Source: Hygrophila difformis
Lineage: Eukaryota > Streptophyta > Magnoliopsida > Lamiales > Acanthaceae
Direction of reading: 5' to 3'
Assembly: GCA_030278955.1 (NCBI GenBank)
Contig: JAOANR010000003.1
Span: forward strand, 48,137,175 to 48,201,174
DNA length: 64,000 nucleotides
Made by a program: the position numbers and the translations under genes. Numbering within the stretch: position 1 is the stretch's first letter; each line of letters opens with the position of its first letter. The notes beneath the pieces are model-generated. The model was given only the letters and a program-made list of their open reading frames with translations, was not told the DNA's origin and made no database searches. Positions 43,317-55,266 of this stretch are shown piece after piece.

Positions 43317-43631
43317 AATGCCCACCAGAGCTTGAACTAAAAATCTTACCGGATCATCTTAAGTATGCGTTTCTCGCAGAACATAAAAAATTACCGGTAA
43401 TTGTGTCAGCCAAGCTGACACAAGATCAAGAAAACGCTCTGGTGGGAGTGCTTAAAAATATGTGCATGCAATCGGTTGGACCATTTCTGATATCAAAGGA
43501 ATAAGCCCTTCTGTCTGTATGCAGAGGATTTTGATGGAGGATTTTAAAACCTCAGGCCAACCCCAACGAAGATTGAACCCACCAATGTAGGAAGTGGTAA
43601 GAAAAGAGGTTATCAAACTCTTAGATGCTGG
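43305..43631 (+). pseudogene. Athila reverse transcriptase N-terminus, truncated
   Basis: A shifted frame gives VECPPELELKILPDHLKYAFL and then VSAKLTQDQENALVGVL, the usual Athila lead-in to RT. Two stops and further shifts follow before EVVRKEVIKLLDAG. At 43632 the sequence changes to an LTR in mid-domain. The catalytic core is absent. Confidence 0.75.
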
Positions 43632-46104
43632 TAATGAACTCGAGAATTCGAGGCCAATATTAAATCTAGACCCGAGTAAAAGTTTGGATAGGAAATCGGA
43701 GTCCGGAAATAGCCCGGGAATCGGAATCCGAGAACATAGAGGGATAGAAGTCCGAAAGAGAGGAGAAAAGGCTCGACGGATCGCACAACCCGCCCAGAAC
43801 GAAGTCCAGGCGGTGACCGCGCGGTGGCCGCGCGGTGTTACCCCTAAATGGCGCGCCAAGCCCACGCCGTCGGGCAGTAACAACCCATGCGAAATTTTCT
43901 CGCCCAAATCCGGATTTTTTTACTTTGGTTGCTCACCTTGCGGCTCAAGACTTACTAGGGGAGACTTTGGATGTCCTTTAGGTCCTTTACATCTATAAAT
44001 AACCCTCTCGAGTAACCCCGAACACTTTTCAAACGCTACGAAAAATCTCTACACGATAAACCCTAATTCCGGAGTCGTCGGAGGCACGACCGAGCAAAGG
44101 GACTGTCTTGGACGAAAATTGGAAGGCCTCTAACGTTGTGGTAAGTTCTGATCCGATCTCTTTCCATTTGCAATTTGAAAACGAGTCCTAACGCTATCCT
44201 TTTCTTTTCTACACCCCGAACCGGATCTAGAACGAAGAACCCGACGAACCGAGGAGATAAACGGTGGACTGGAAGCCACGCCTCCGAATCGACGAGCCGG
44301 GAAGACCACAAATCAGTAAGTTAATCTTACTATGGTTTTGGGCGAATTAAAATACACCTAACTTAACGATCTAATCAAGAAACCTAAAATCTGTCAACAC
44401 GAAGATCTCTACGGCGCATCGTTTTTGCATGATTTTTCCGAACCCTTAAAACTGATCGAACGAGGAAACGTAAACAGAAAAAACGTTCCTAAGATATAGA
44501 TCTATCTCCTGTAAAAATTTCATAATTTTTCATGAAGTTTTGATATCTGAAATCGATCCCAAACCGAACTGTTCTAAATTTAGATCTTGAAATCTTGACA
44601 GAACTTTAGTCCGATCTTGTAGACGTTTTTGACAATAGATATAGACCGATTCAGAACTTTAGTCGAACAGGAAAGTTGTAGATATATGTCTTAATAAACT
44701 CGCTGTAAAATTTCATCAAATTTGGAGTTAGTTTGCTATGATAGATCATGAAATTTTGAAACTGCTGTTACAGAACTCGGACAAAATAATAACCTGATGA
44801 AAATCTACATTTTTGACTTATTTTCTTAACTCGGATCCAAAAAGTTAAAACACGAAACTTGTTCATCTCTGTGTTTTCGAGTCACTGGTCAAAGTTTAGA
44901 ATTTTTGGACTAAAAACGGATTTTTAATTAATTTTGGAGTAAAGAGTGGTTTATCGAAGTCAAATCTTGAGAATCTTGTTGAAAAGGATTTTAAATAATA
45001 TCGGAGCGAAACGTCCTGAAATAGTATATTTTGAGAAACTTACTAGATTTGAGAAATTGGCCTTTAAGGTTTAAATGAGTGAAAACTCCTTTGAAATAAA
45101 ATACATAAACAAATGTTTTCGAAATCCCGTTATGACTAGTTTGAGCTTTCTACATAGAGGGTGAGTGTCCCATCGGGTGCCGCTCTAGCTTTTTGCTTCG
45201 TGCCTAAACGGACGAGAGTAATCTATGTAGGGGTTGCGATGCAACCGAGGCTTAACTTGAAATACTATGTAGGGGTTGCGATGTAATCGAGGCTTAACTT
45301 GAAATACTATGTAGGGGTTACAATGCAACCGAGGCTTAACTTGAAATACTATATAGGGATTGCATTGCAGTCGAGGCTAAACTTGAAATACTATGTAGGG
45401 ATTGCGAAGCAATCGAGGCTGAACTTGAAATACCAACGAAATCTTGATACTCGACTATGGATTAACGGGAAAATAAAAAGACTTGAATATTCCTTCCCTT
45501 ACTTAAATTGTGCTTTTAAGTTATGTTATAGAATTATTTACCTTGCAAGCTATATTGTAATTTTATGGAATCCATGCCTTTCAAGTTACGCAATTAAATT
45601 ATTATTAGGTAAATAAATTAAATTATGGGGTGTTATGCACATGATTTCTTTAAATCTAATTAATGGCTTTGAAACCCCATGATCATGTATGCGTTAACTT
45701 ACTCAGCAAGTTTTTGCTGACCAAACCATATTTTTCCCCTTCTTCTTTCAGAGTTGAAGAATATGTATCATCATATGCGTATATGGGAATTCTGGGGAAA
45801 TACATTATTTTTAAATTTGTGCATTAGACTAGAACTTGCATGAACGGGCCTGTTTAACCCGTGTTTTGGTCATGTTGGCTCTATTTTTAATTTTCGCTGC
45901 TATCTATGTAATTAGCTATTATTTTCCGCTGCAATTGCAATGACATTATTTTCGAATTATCTTACAAAAAGGGCTGTTTGAATGTTTTAAATTCTGAAAA
46001 ACCATAGCCTTGCATCTCTTTAGTAAGCTCGGAGAAACCGTGTCTTGCTAGGGAGGTATGGCGGTGACATCCCGACCTGGGTGACCAAAAACCGAGGTGT
46101 TACA
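43632..46104 (+). repeat. 5'-truncated LTR (copy of the 3' LTR at 20839-23541)
   Basis: It lacks the first 229 bp of the LTR. TATA box at 43994-44001 and five 42-bp units at 45223-45432. It is followed by GATTC and the third-ORF tail, as in copy 1. Confidence 0.9.
45223..45432 (+). repeat. Five-unit 42-bp hairpin array
   Basis: Same units as 22660-22869. Confidence 0.85.
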
Positions 46105-46500
46105 GATTCCCAGGCACTTGAACTGATGAGTCAGATGAGCCAATCTATGCTCCAAGGACTTAAGACTATAACTGATGTGGTGATGACAAGTCATGGGGAA
46201 CAACGAAAGAGCGCCGAAGAAGAACAACAAGAGCGTAGAAGAGAAAAAGAAGAGAAGAGGAAGCAGAATTTGGAGAGAAAAAGAAAAGATGAGGAATTCA
46301 AAAAGTTGATGCTAGAAAGAGAGGAGAGGATGCATAGAGAAAGGCAGGAAAGTGAGGAAAGGTTGCATAAAGAAAGACTGGAAAGTGAAGAGCGAAACCG
46401 GAAGATGGTGGAATTACTTTTCCAGAGCCAAAATCTGATTCTGCAAGCTCTGCTCAAGAAAATCCCAGATGATGCCGGCTCCTCTAAGAAACCAGATTAA
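46105..46500 (+). pseudogene. C-terminal part of the Athila-type third ORF, copy 2
   Basis: Copy of 23542-23937 with a few substitutions (for example a KRK-QN change in the coiled coil). It has no upstream coding part on this side. Confidence 0.7.
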
Positions 46501-47183
46501 AAGAAGGATGGAGATTCATGATCCAATCTTGATTAGCTTACAATGTACACATCTTATAAGAGAATTTCATACCATTTGTGCAAGTTCGATCTTATCGCAT
46601 TGAAATCTCTTTTAATTGATGTATTTAAATGCTTTCAAAAAGGAATTTTGCAGTCCAAACAATTTTATTTCTGAAAAGATGTTTGACAGTCCAAGATGAA
46701 TAAGTGACTGTCAGACCAAAAATATGTTGTCTCTTCTCTTTTACTGCTTTAAATTAAATAACCAATAAAAGTATGCATAAAAAAAGACAGGAAAGTGAAG
46801 AGCGAAACCGGAAGATGGTGGAATTACTTTTCCAGAGCCAAAATCTGATTCTGCAAGCTCTGCTCAAGAAAATCCCAGATGATCCCGGCTCCTCTAAGAA
46901 ACCATATTAAAAGAAGGATGGAGATTCATGATCCAATCTTGATGAGCTTACAATGTACACATCTTATAAGAGAATTTCATACCATTTGTGCAAGTTCGAT
47001 TTTATCGCATTGAAATCTCTTTTAATTGATGTATTTAAATGCTTTCAAAAAGGAATTTTGCAGTCCAAACAATTTTATTTCTGAAAAGATGTTTGACAGT
47101 CCAAGATGAATAAGTGACTGTCAGACCAAAAATATGTTGTCTCTTCTCTTTTACTGCTTTAAATTAAATAACCAATAAAAGTA
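46364..47183 (+). repeat. 410-bp tandem array, two units
   Basis: Units start at 46364 and 46774. It has one unit fewer than 23801-25028. Confidence 0.92.
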
Positions 47184-48529
47184 TGCATAAGTCTGCTCTA
47201 AATTCACATGTTGAATTTAAGGTTATGATTAAATTTTCAAACTTCTAAATTGGGATAATATAATTGAAAACATGCATGAAATGGATTCCAAACGTTTTGA
47301 GCTATAAAAATTTAATGATGCAATCATCTTGTTGGGTAATGAATCTGCATGTTGAAAATTTTGATTGAACAAATTGTTTGAATTAAGCTTAGATTAAATA
47401 TTAGAATATTGTATGACGTGAATCAATCCAACATTGTGAGATTTGAGCCATGAGTCACTTTTACTCATTATTTTCTTTGATGTGTGAATCAATTTGGTTA
47501 AAGGACACTAGAACTTGCAATTGGGACCGATCCAAGACCATGTCATATTCCTGAAATCGAGCATATGATCGAGGCACTTAGAAAACCCAATTTTTGGCCT
47601 TCGTTTGAATTCCAAACCCAAAAATATTTTCCCTTTAGGATTAACTAACTTGAGCCTTTAAGCCTAATTTTTCTCGAAACCCACTATATTTTCCTTATCC
47701 TTACAAAAAGACCAAGAAAATCAAACCCAAGTGTGCAAGCATAAATTCTATCAAGGTAATAAATTTATTATCATAAAAAATGTATTAATCGGTAGGTTAT
47801 AAACCGATTCAAAAAAAAGAGAGAAGAAAAAGAGAAAAAGAAAAGAAAAAATGTTGAGCTTCATTCAACAATAATAAATTGTAAATGACAAAGCAAATAG
47901 ACATAGTCTAAATGTCATGCAATGGAAAAAAAAAAGAAAAAAAAAGATAGAAAAATAATTGATGATCATAAATTTTAAATAAAAATACCAAGTTATGATG
48001 GAATAATCTCTTAACACTTCTTAGCCCAATAAATTTCATTTCTTACCAAATGTTACAACCATATGTCCCGTTATAACCCTAAATAAGACATCGGGATCTT
48101 GATCTGAAGAAATGAGCCGGTGGCGAGTTGGTCTGATTGCAAGCTTATGGGATAATTTAATTAAATTTGATTTTGAGCGTTCATGATTAAACCCAATTGA
48201 GAATGAGTGAATTTTCTGATTTTCTTATAAGTGAGGTTCTATTTCGTTTAATATGTTCATGTCATGCCTTAATTCTAAATTTTAATCCTTGCATCCTTCA
48301 TACATGATATTCATGAAGAGTTATCAATAATGTTTGATTTGTAGGCCCGATTTAGTGAGCAAGTATCATTTCATTAAACACTGCAATCAAGGGAATTTAA
48401 TACTTGTAGTTTTTTATTGTCTTATCCCAATCCAAAAAGAATGAGAATTATGAAGCCACGAAAATGAATTGAATTTGCAGAGTCCGTGTTCCAAGGAACA
48501 TTGACTCTGATTGCTCGGGGATTAGCATT
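47184..48529 (+). other. Non-coding 3' region, copy 2
   Basis: Copy of 25029-26373, with about 1% substitutions in the part compared. Confidence 0.6.
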
Positions 48530-48543
48530 AAATGTGAGGATGT
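48530..48543 (+). promoter_or_regulatory. Polypurine tract, copy 2
   Basis: AAATGTGAGGATGT directly before TGATAATGG. It is the canonical form of the motif found in the internal modules. Confidence 0.75.
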
Positions 48544-49819
48544 TGATAATGGCCAGAAATGTCCATTATTTTCAATCCATTTCTGTGTCTGAAATGGGCA
48601 TTTGATCGCATTCCGGTCTTACAATAAGTAAGAAAACAGTTGAATTGGACTGATTTATGCATAATTATAAAAATAATAAACTGGTATGAAAAATGCATAA
48701 ATATATAATTTTATTACATATTTATAAATATGTAATTTTATTACATATTTATGTTAGAAAAATCTAAAAATGTGAGAAAAAGAAAAGAAAAGGAAAATGA
48801 ATGAAAAAGATGGAAAAAGAAAATGAAATTCCACAAAAACTATGTATTTTTGCACAGGTATGACGCCAAGCCTTGTATGACGTTATTGTTCTGCGTCACC
48901 ACTAGAGGTTTGTGTAAGGACTCGAGACTGAAACCACAATGACGCCAATCAAGGCATGACGCCAAAGGATTGTGTCATGGGTAGGGTTCCGCGTCATGGA
49001 GGCCAAAACAAGAGGCATGACGCCGAACAAGGTTTGACGCCAAGTAAATTTCCACGTCATAGGTTGCCCAAGCAGGAGCAACACGTGTTTTCGGTCGGCG
49101 AACCTAAGACGCCAAGCATGTTCCGCGTCATCACTTGGAGTTCCGTATCATGCGAGGGTTTGACGCAAAGCAGTGTTCCACGACATGCATGAAGGTTTCA
49201 CGTCATTGAGGCCCATAGGCCTAGGGTTTGGAGCCTATAAATAGGGCACGGTTCCAAGGTGTTCAGGGTGAGAGAATTTTTCGCATTTGAAGACACATTT
49301 CGGAGCAGATTCACGTAGGTAGCTTAGTTAGATTTATTTTCTGTATTATTTAATTTCTATCCATAGTTTAGTTTTGTTCTTGTTGTATTTTTATTTGATG
49401 TTAGTTTTGAATTAATGTTTAGATAGCCAGTTTTTACATTTCCTCCTGTTTTAAACGTTTGTTCCGTTTGGTTTTTATGGTTTGATACACCCATTAATGA
49501 TGTTATCAAACCCATTTATAAGAAAAATGGGATTCAATATTTTCTAATATCCCACAAAACATGAAATGGATACTCTAATCCATGGATTTAATTGCTTTCT
49601 TTTCTCTTTGCCCATTTGGTCTTTATTTGGTTTTATTTCGTTAATTACTCCATGTAGGGTGTATTAAATGTGTGAGCATGTTGTTAGAAGCATTATTGTG
49701 GGTTGTGGTGTGATTATTTTTGCTTACTGGATGGCTTAATTCTTCCTTATGTTTTTTTATAGCTTAGATTAATTTCTGTCTTGTTATTCCTTAGCATAAT
49801 CGGACCCTTAAGCCTAAAT
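48544..49819 (+). repeat. Athila-type 3' LTR, interrupted, copy 2
   Basis: Copy of 26388-27636, with 27 extra bases near 48721 formed by a local duplication of a TATTTATAAATATG-type stretch. TGACG array at 48861-49206, TATA box at 49236-49243. Confidence 0.85.
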
Positions 49820-50066
49820 TGTAACACCCCAGATTTGATTATCCAGGCCGGAATGCCACCGCCACACCTTCCAAGCAAGACACGACTTCATTCGAGTTCA
49901 CTTGAGAGATGCAAGTCTAAGGGTATAAAATAATTTAAAACAACCGAGTCCGGAAGTATTTGTATTTAAAAATAATAATCATCCATATACGCAGCGGAAC
50001 TATAAGTTGTGCAGCGGAAATAAAATATAAGGGCCGACATGGCCAAAACTCGGGTTAACAGGCCCG

Positions 50067-53000
50067 TGTAACAACCCGAATATTTTGTATCCCCAAATCA
50101 ATACATAAACAAATTCAAATTTGTTTTGAACTACGTCATGGCTTGATCCCTTCACAGGGTACGTAGGCAACTCGGAAATTTCATTTCTGGGTTCAGTCAA
50201 ACAATAATCAAACAACAAATAATCAACGATCGAACAATAATTCAATAACACAATATCGCAAAATAATGAAATAAACAAAAAGGACCCTAACTCTTAGCGC
50301 GAGAAAAGCCGAAACACAACTTCGAGGACGAAGTTGATTCTTAAGGGGGGTAGACTGTAATACCCCAGATTTTTATCAACGTCCAAAGAAATAAAATTTA
50401 TTCCGATCAATGTCGAAATATCTCCGAGAAGAAGAAAATAATTTATCACAATAAATTATTGCTCGGAAATGAAACGCCGATAGATTCAAAATTCAAAATG
50501 GAATAAAAGAGGGAAAGGAAGCCCGAAGACATTCCATGAATTGAGTCAAAATAATTGGAATTAAATTCAAGAAGGAAAATAATTCTAATTCCAAGAACCC
50601 GTGAAGTCGGAAGAAATTTAATTGCACAAGTTATTGCACGGGAGTCAAAAGACGACGAATTGGAAGCCGACGAACCCGAGACCGACGGACTTAAGATTTC
50701 AAACATGAAATTCATTTGAGTCGAGATAAATTTAAGATAAGAATTTATGATCCGAGAATGACCTGAAAAATCGAGCCCGAAAACGTAGGAGGACAGAAGT
50801 CCGAAAGAGAGGAGAAAAGGCCCGACGGGATCGCACGGCCCAGTCCGGACGCACGACCCAGACCAGGCGGCGCGCCCTCCGGGCGGTTTTTGGCTAGAAA
50901 CCGCGCCAACCCCGCGCCACCAACACAGCAGCTGTGGCATGACGCGTTTTGGCGATTTTCTTACCATATTTTCGTGTCCCGACTTTGGAAACTCAATCCC
51001 GGTTGATGGAAGGTGTATATGGTCGGTTTTGGAGGTCATATGGCTGATCCTTTCAAGACTCTAACCCTAGAAACCCCAAAAACACTCTCCAACTCTCTAT
51101 GTTCTTCCAACACCCGAAAACCACCAACTTCGACCTTTCCGATCACTTTCCGGCGACGAAAACCGACGGAGGAGGCGTAGAACACAAGGTCTCTAGTACT
51201 CCAGACTTGGTTGAAATCGTGGCCAAAATTGGAAGCTTGGCGTTGAGGAGATCCGTTCGTAGTGGATTTGGACGAGCCAAGCGACCCGAGGACGACCAAA
51301 CACCTTACCACTGTAAGTTAATGCTTACTTGGTTTTGGGTGACTTAAAATGCAACCAAACATAGAGATTTAGAAACTCAAAAATCTGTCAACGCGAAAAA
51401 CCCCCGGCGCAGCGTATTGGTGCGAATTGTTCGAACACTTAAAACTGCTCAAACGGAAAAACTCAAAACATGAAAAACGTTCCTAATACATAGGTCTAGT
51501 TTGTGTAAAATTGTCATAATTTTTCATTATGTTTTGATATCCGAAAATGGCCTCCAATGAACCTGCCCTAAAAGTCGAACTTGAAACTGTGACAGATTTG
51601 AAATTGGACCAAAACCCCTACTTCAAGAATTCAAACCGGAAAACTTAAAACTAGAATTTTGATCCTAACACATTAATCTAAGTTGTGTAAAACTTTCAGC
51701 CATTTTCATCAACGTTTGCTATCCCAAAACGATCCGAACACAAACTGCCTTGAAAAACCCTTTTGGAAATCTGAAGGTGTTGATGTCCGAACTTGATGAG
51801 CCTGTTTCTATATTTTTGAGTCCGAATTGATCCTTGCAATCTAAATGAAAGTTGTAGGTAATTATGTCTAGTATGTGCATATAAAATTTCAAAATTTTTG
51901 GAGTCCATTTGTTATGTTAAAAAGTCGAATCTTTGAATGGTGTCGAATCTGAAACCTGACAGCATACTACTTATGGGAAAGACTTGATTTTTGACTCGTT
52001 TCCTTAATCCGGATCGAGAAACATAAAACACGAAACTTGTTCGTTTCTATGTTTTCGAGTTACCGGTGAAATTTCAGAATTTTCGGACTTAAAATGAGTT
52101 TTTAATTAATTATGGAGTAAGACAGCGACTTGCGTAAGTTATATTTGAGAATTTTGTGAAACTTGCGAAATGTGTTCTTACCTTGCGGGTTTGATTCCCC
52201 AAGGGCGATCGTTTGTTTTCCTGCGGGTTCGATTCCCCAGGATGTGTGTTGATTCCTATGAGTTCAATTCCCTAGGATGTATTTGAGTTCTTGCGGGTTC
52301 GATTCCCCAAGGGCGATCGTTTGTTTTCCTGCGGGTTCGATTCCCCAGGATGTGTGTTGATTCCTATGGGTTCAATTCTCTAGGATGTATTTGTTTTCCT
52401 GCGGGTTCGATTCCCCAGGTCGTGTGTTGATTCCTACGGGTTTGATTCCCTAGGATACGTTTGAATTCTTGCGGGTCCATTTCCCCGAGAACATATTATA
52501 CTAGATCATATCGAACAAAAGTGAAAGAGTGAAATCCTTGAAATACCAAATTCTGAAATCATGAGAAAATTAAGAGAATTGAATATTCTCTTTGTTTTAA
52601 ATTATGCCATTTAATTATTAGTGGATGATTAACTTAAATTGTGTATTACCTACAAGCATGTTTTATTAAATTTAATTAAAGGCTTTGAAACCCCTAAATC
52701 ATGCTAGGTGTTAACTTACTCAGCACGTTTTGCTGACCCAAACCATTTCCTTCTTTATCCTACAGAGCATATGGATTATACTGAGCACGTACATGCATGG
52801 GAATTTTTGGGAACACTTTATTTTAAATTTGCATTAGACTATAGTATGAACGGACCTGTTTAACCCGTGTTTTGGCCATGTTGGCCCAGTATTTAAATTT
52901 CCGCTGCATTACAACTATGTATATGTAAATATTACATTCCGCTGCAATTTTGATATTATTATTTTTAAATTATATTACAATGGGTCGTTTGAATGATTTA

Positions 53001-53113
53001 AATTCTGTAAAACCATAGCCTTGCATCTCTTTAGCAAGCTCGGAAAACCGTGTCTTGTTAGGGAGGTGTGGCGGTGACATCCCGGCCTGGGTTATCAAAT
53101 CCGGGGTGTTACA
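50067..53113 (+). mobile_element. Insertion of 3' region plus LTR, TSD GCCCG, copy 2
   Basis: Copy of 27884-30883, 47 bp longer because of a segment near 51985-52031 missing from copy 1. TSD at 50062-50066 and 53114-53118; LTR from 50356. Confidence 0.85.
52181..52490 (+). repeat. T-arm/B-box-like hairpin array, copy 2
   Basis: Copy of 29951-30261. One unit reads CCTATGAGTTC and has lost a GGG/CCC pair. Confidence 0.8.
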
Positions 53114-55266
53114 GCCCGTATGCGGTCTCATGCAGAAAATAATTTAATGTCCAAAATAAATCCCCCCGGATGTATGCTCATGCTTCATACTCTGTCATAC
53201 ATACTCTGTCACAGAAAAATAAACAACGGGTTTTATCAGTATATAAAATACTGAGTAAGACAATTCCTAGCATAGCAATAAAGGGGTTCTTAATTATTAA
53301 ATTTCAAAGGGTCTTTTTAGCATGCATGTTCAGAAAACAATAAATTCCACAATTTCTCATAATCGAGTTAATTTAAAAATAATGATTTAAGGCGTAAGCA
53401 TAAATTTTAAGACATAATTTAAAAGCATAATTAACGACGTAAATAAATAAATAAAAATTTAAGGTTTTTTAATTTTTTCCGTTACTACCAATCGTGCTTC
53501 AACTAATTTCTCATATATTTCATATCTTGGTTTTATGTAGTTCACTGCCATTGGGCATGCTATGTATATCAATTGCCATTCGGCAAGCTCCGTGTATCGA
53601 TTGTCATTTGGCAAGCTCTGTGTAACAACTGTAGTTTTGACAGGCCATGTATATCAACTGTCGTTTGACAGGCTTTTCAAGCGGTTTCACTGCCACTCGG
53701 GCAGGCCGTGTATTTCTCACTGCCGATTTGGCAGGCCATGTGCACAACTGCCGTTTTGGCATAGTTTGTTTTCATAACGTTCACGCTCGGCCGTTTTGGC
53801 ACGAAGCAAAAAACTAGGGGGGCACTCTATCGAGCACTCACCCCTACATAGTATCCGATATCGTTTCAACTTAGTGTAACAAGATTTTTGAAAATATATC
53901 TTTATCGTATAACAAGGTTTCGACCGTTCGTTTAGAAATTTCAAAATCTCGTAAGTTAAAAACATTCATTGTCACAGTTTACGTCTTTTCAGTTTAAAAA
54001 TTCAATACAAGGGCGATTGATCTGAAATTTTCACAGTAGCTCAAAAACACGATAACGAACAACTTTCGTGTTTTAAGTTTTCCGAAATTATGTGAGGTAA
54101 CGGGTGAAATTTTACAATCTTTACAAAGTACAAAATCTGTCAACTTTGTCTACACAGCGCACTGATTTTCAAAAGAGTTTTTGACTTATCAAACGACCTC
54201 CAAAATTTATGAAATTTTACAGGCACTTAAAAGACACCAAAATAAACAAGTTTTATGAGAGGATAATTTTGCTAATTCATTCCGGATCAAGTCAGAATAA
54301 TACACTAAGTTCGGTTTAAAAATCTGTCGGCTATTCTTCTCGGACACAGAGTATTCAAAACGGGATTTGACTATCCAAACGTTGATGAAAAGGTAGAAAT
54401 TTTACAGGCATATCTTCAAGACATTTATCTACAACTTTACATTTTCACCAACGATTAGTTTTGACCACAAGTGATAGTAAAACGCACAACAAGTTCGACT
54501 ACATAATCTGTCCAGAAGTTCGAAAGGTTCGTTTATTGCAGAAACTGTTTGGCACGATTTGGGATAGCAAACCTTAATGAAAATGCATGAAATTTTAGCA
54601 CAAGCTAGATTAAGATGTTAAAAACAAATCTCTAGTTTGGAGTTTTTCGTTTCGGATTCTCGAAATAGGGTTTTTTGGCCAATCTCAGAAAACGCGTAAA
54701 GATCGAATCTTTTATGTCTGATTTTAGTGTTTAGTTAAAATCTAATGTTTCTAACGGTTCAAAACCACCGATATTGATATGTAAGGCATTATCTTACAGT
54801 GGGTGTGATAAAGGATGTCTCCGGGTCGTCCGAAATCGACGGATGGCTACGAACGGATCTCCTCAACCCGATTTCCTCTTCCTTTGGCTACGATTTGTGT
54901 TTTTGAGAATAAAAACCATAAGTTAGAATCTAAATCCGATAAAAACTATCAAACGACATTCAAGACTTCATCTTACCATTATCTAGGGACTGAAAACTCT
55001 CTCTCCATGTCCTCCTTGCTCGGATTTAGTCGCCGGAAATTTGTCGGAAAGTCGTCGGAAGGTCGGGACTTTGTGGTGTTGGCTTTCGGAGAGTTTTTGG
55101 GTGAAGAAGGGTTTGTAAGATTGAAAATGAGTGGGAGAATCAGTCCCCACTCGTCCTAAAAGCTTTCCCCCGACTGAGATTGACTTTCCTTAGTCGGGGT
55201 CGAAATTTTGGCAATAAGATCGCTGATATCGCGCAAGGGCAGCTGTCTGTTGCTTGGCGCGGTCCT

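Larger units (their letters stand above)
35553..43631 (+). mobile_element. Athila-type retrotransposon, 5' half
   Basis: In order: LTR, tRNA-Asp-type PBS, stem-loop module, gag, protease and the first part of the RT region. It stops within RT at 43631, where the duplicated segment begins. Reading frames are broken in several places, so this copy is inactive. No 3' end of this copy is identifiable. Confidence 0.85.
49820..55266 (-). mobile_element. Minus-strand Tekay-type LTR, interrupted, copy 2
   Basis: Segments 49820-50066 and 53114-55266 with a nested insertion between. The CTGCC hairpin array is at 53545-53761. It is interrupted again at 55267 by the chromovirus and should resume beyond the window. 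Confidence 0.8.

Noticed and set aside
34703..43631. A single complete Athila element from the partial LTR to the RT
   Set aside because: The LTR at 34703 is a diverged type and is cut in the middle by the LTR start at 35553. They belong to different insertions.
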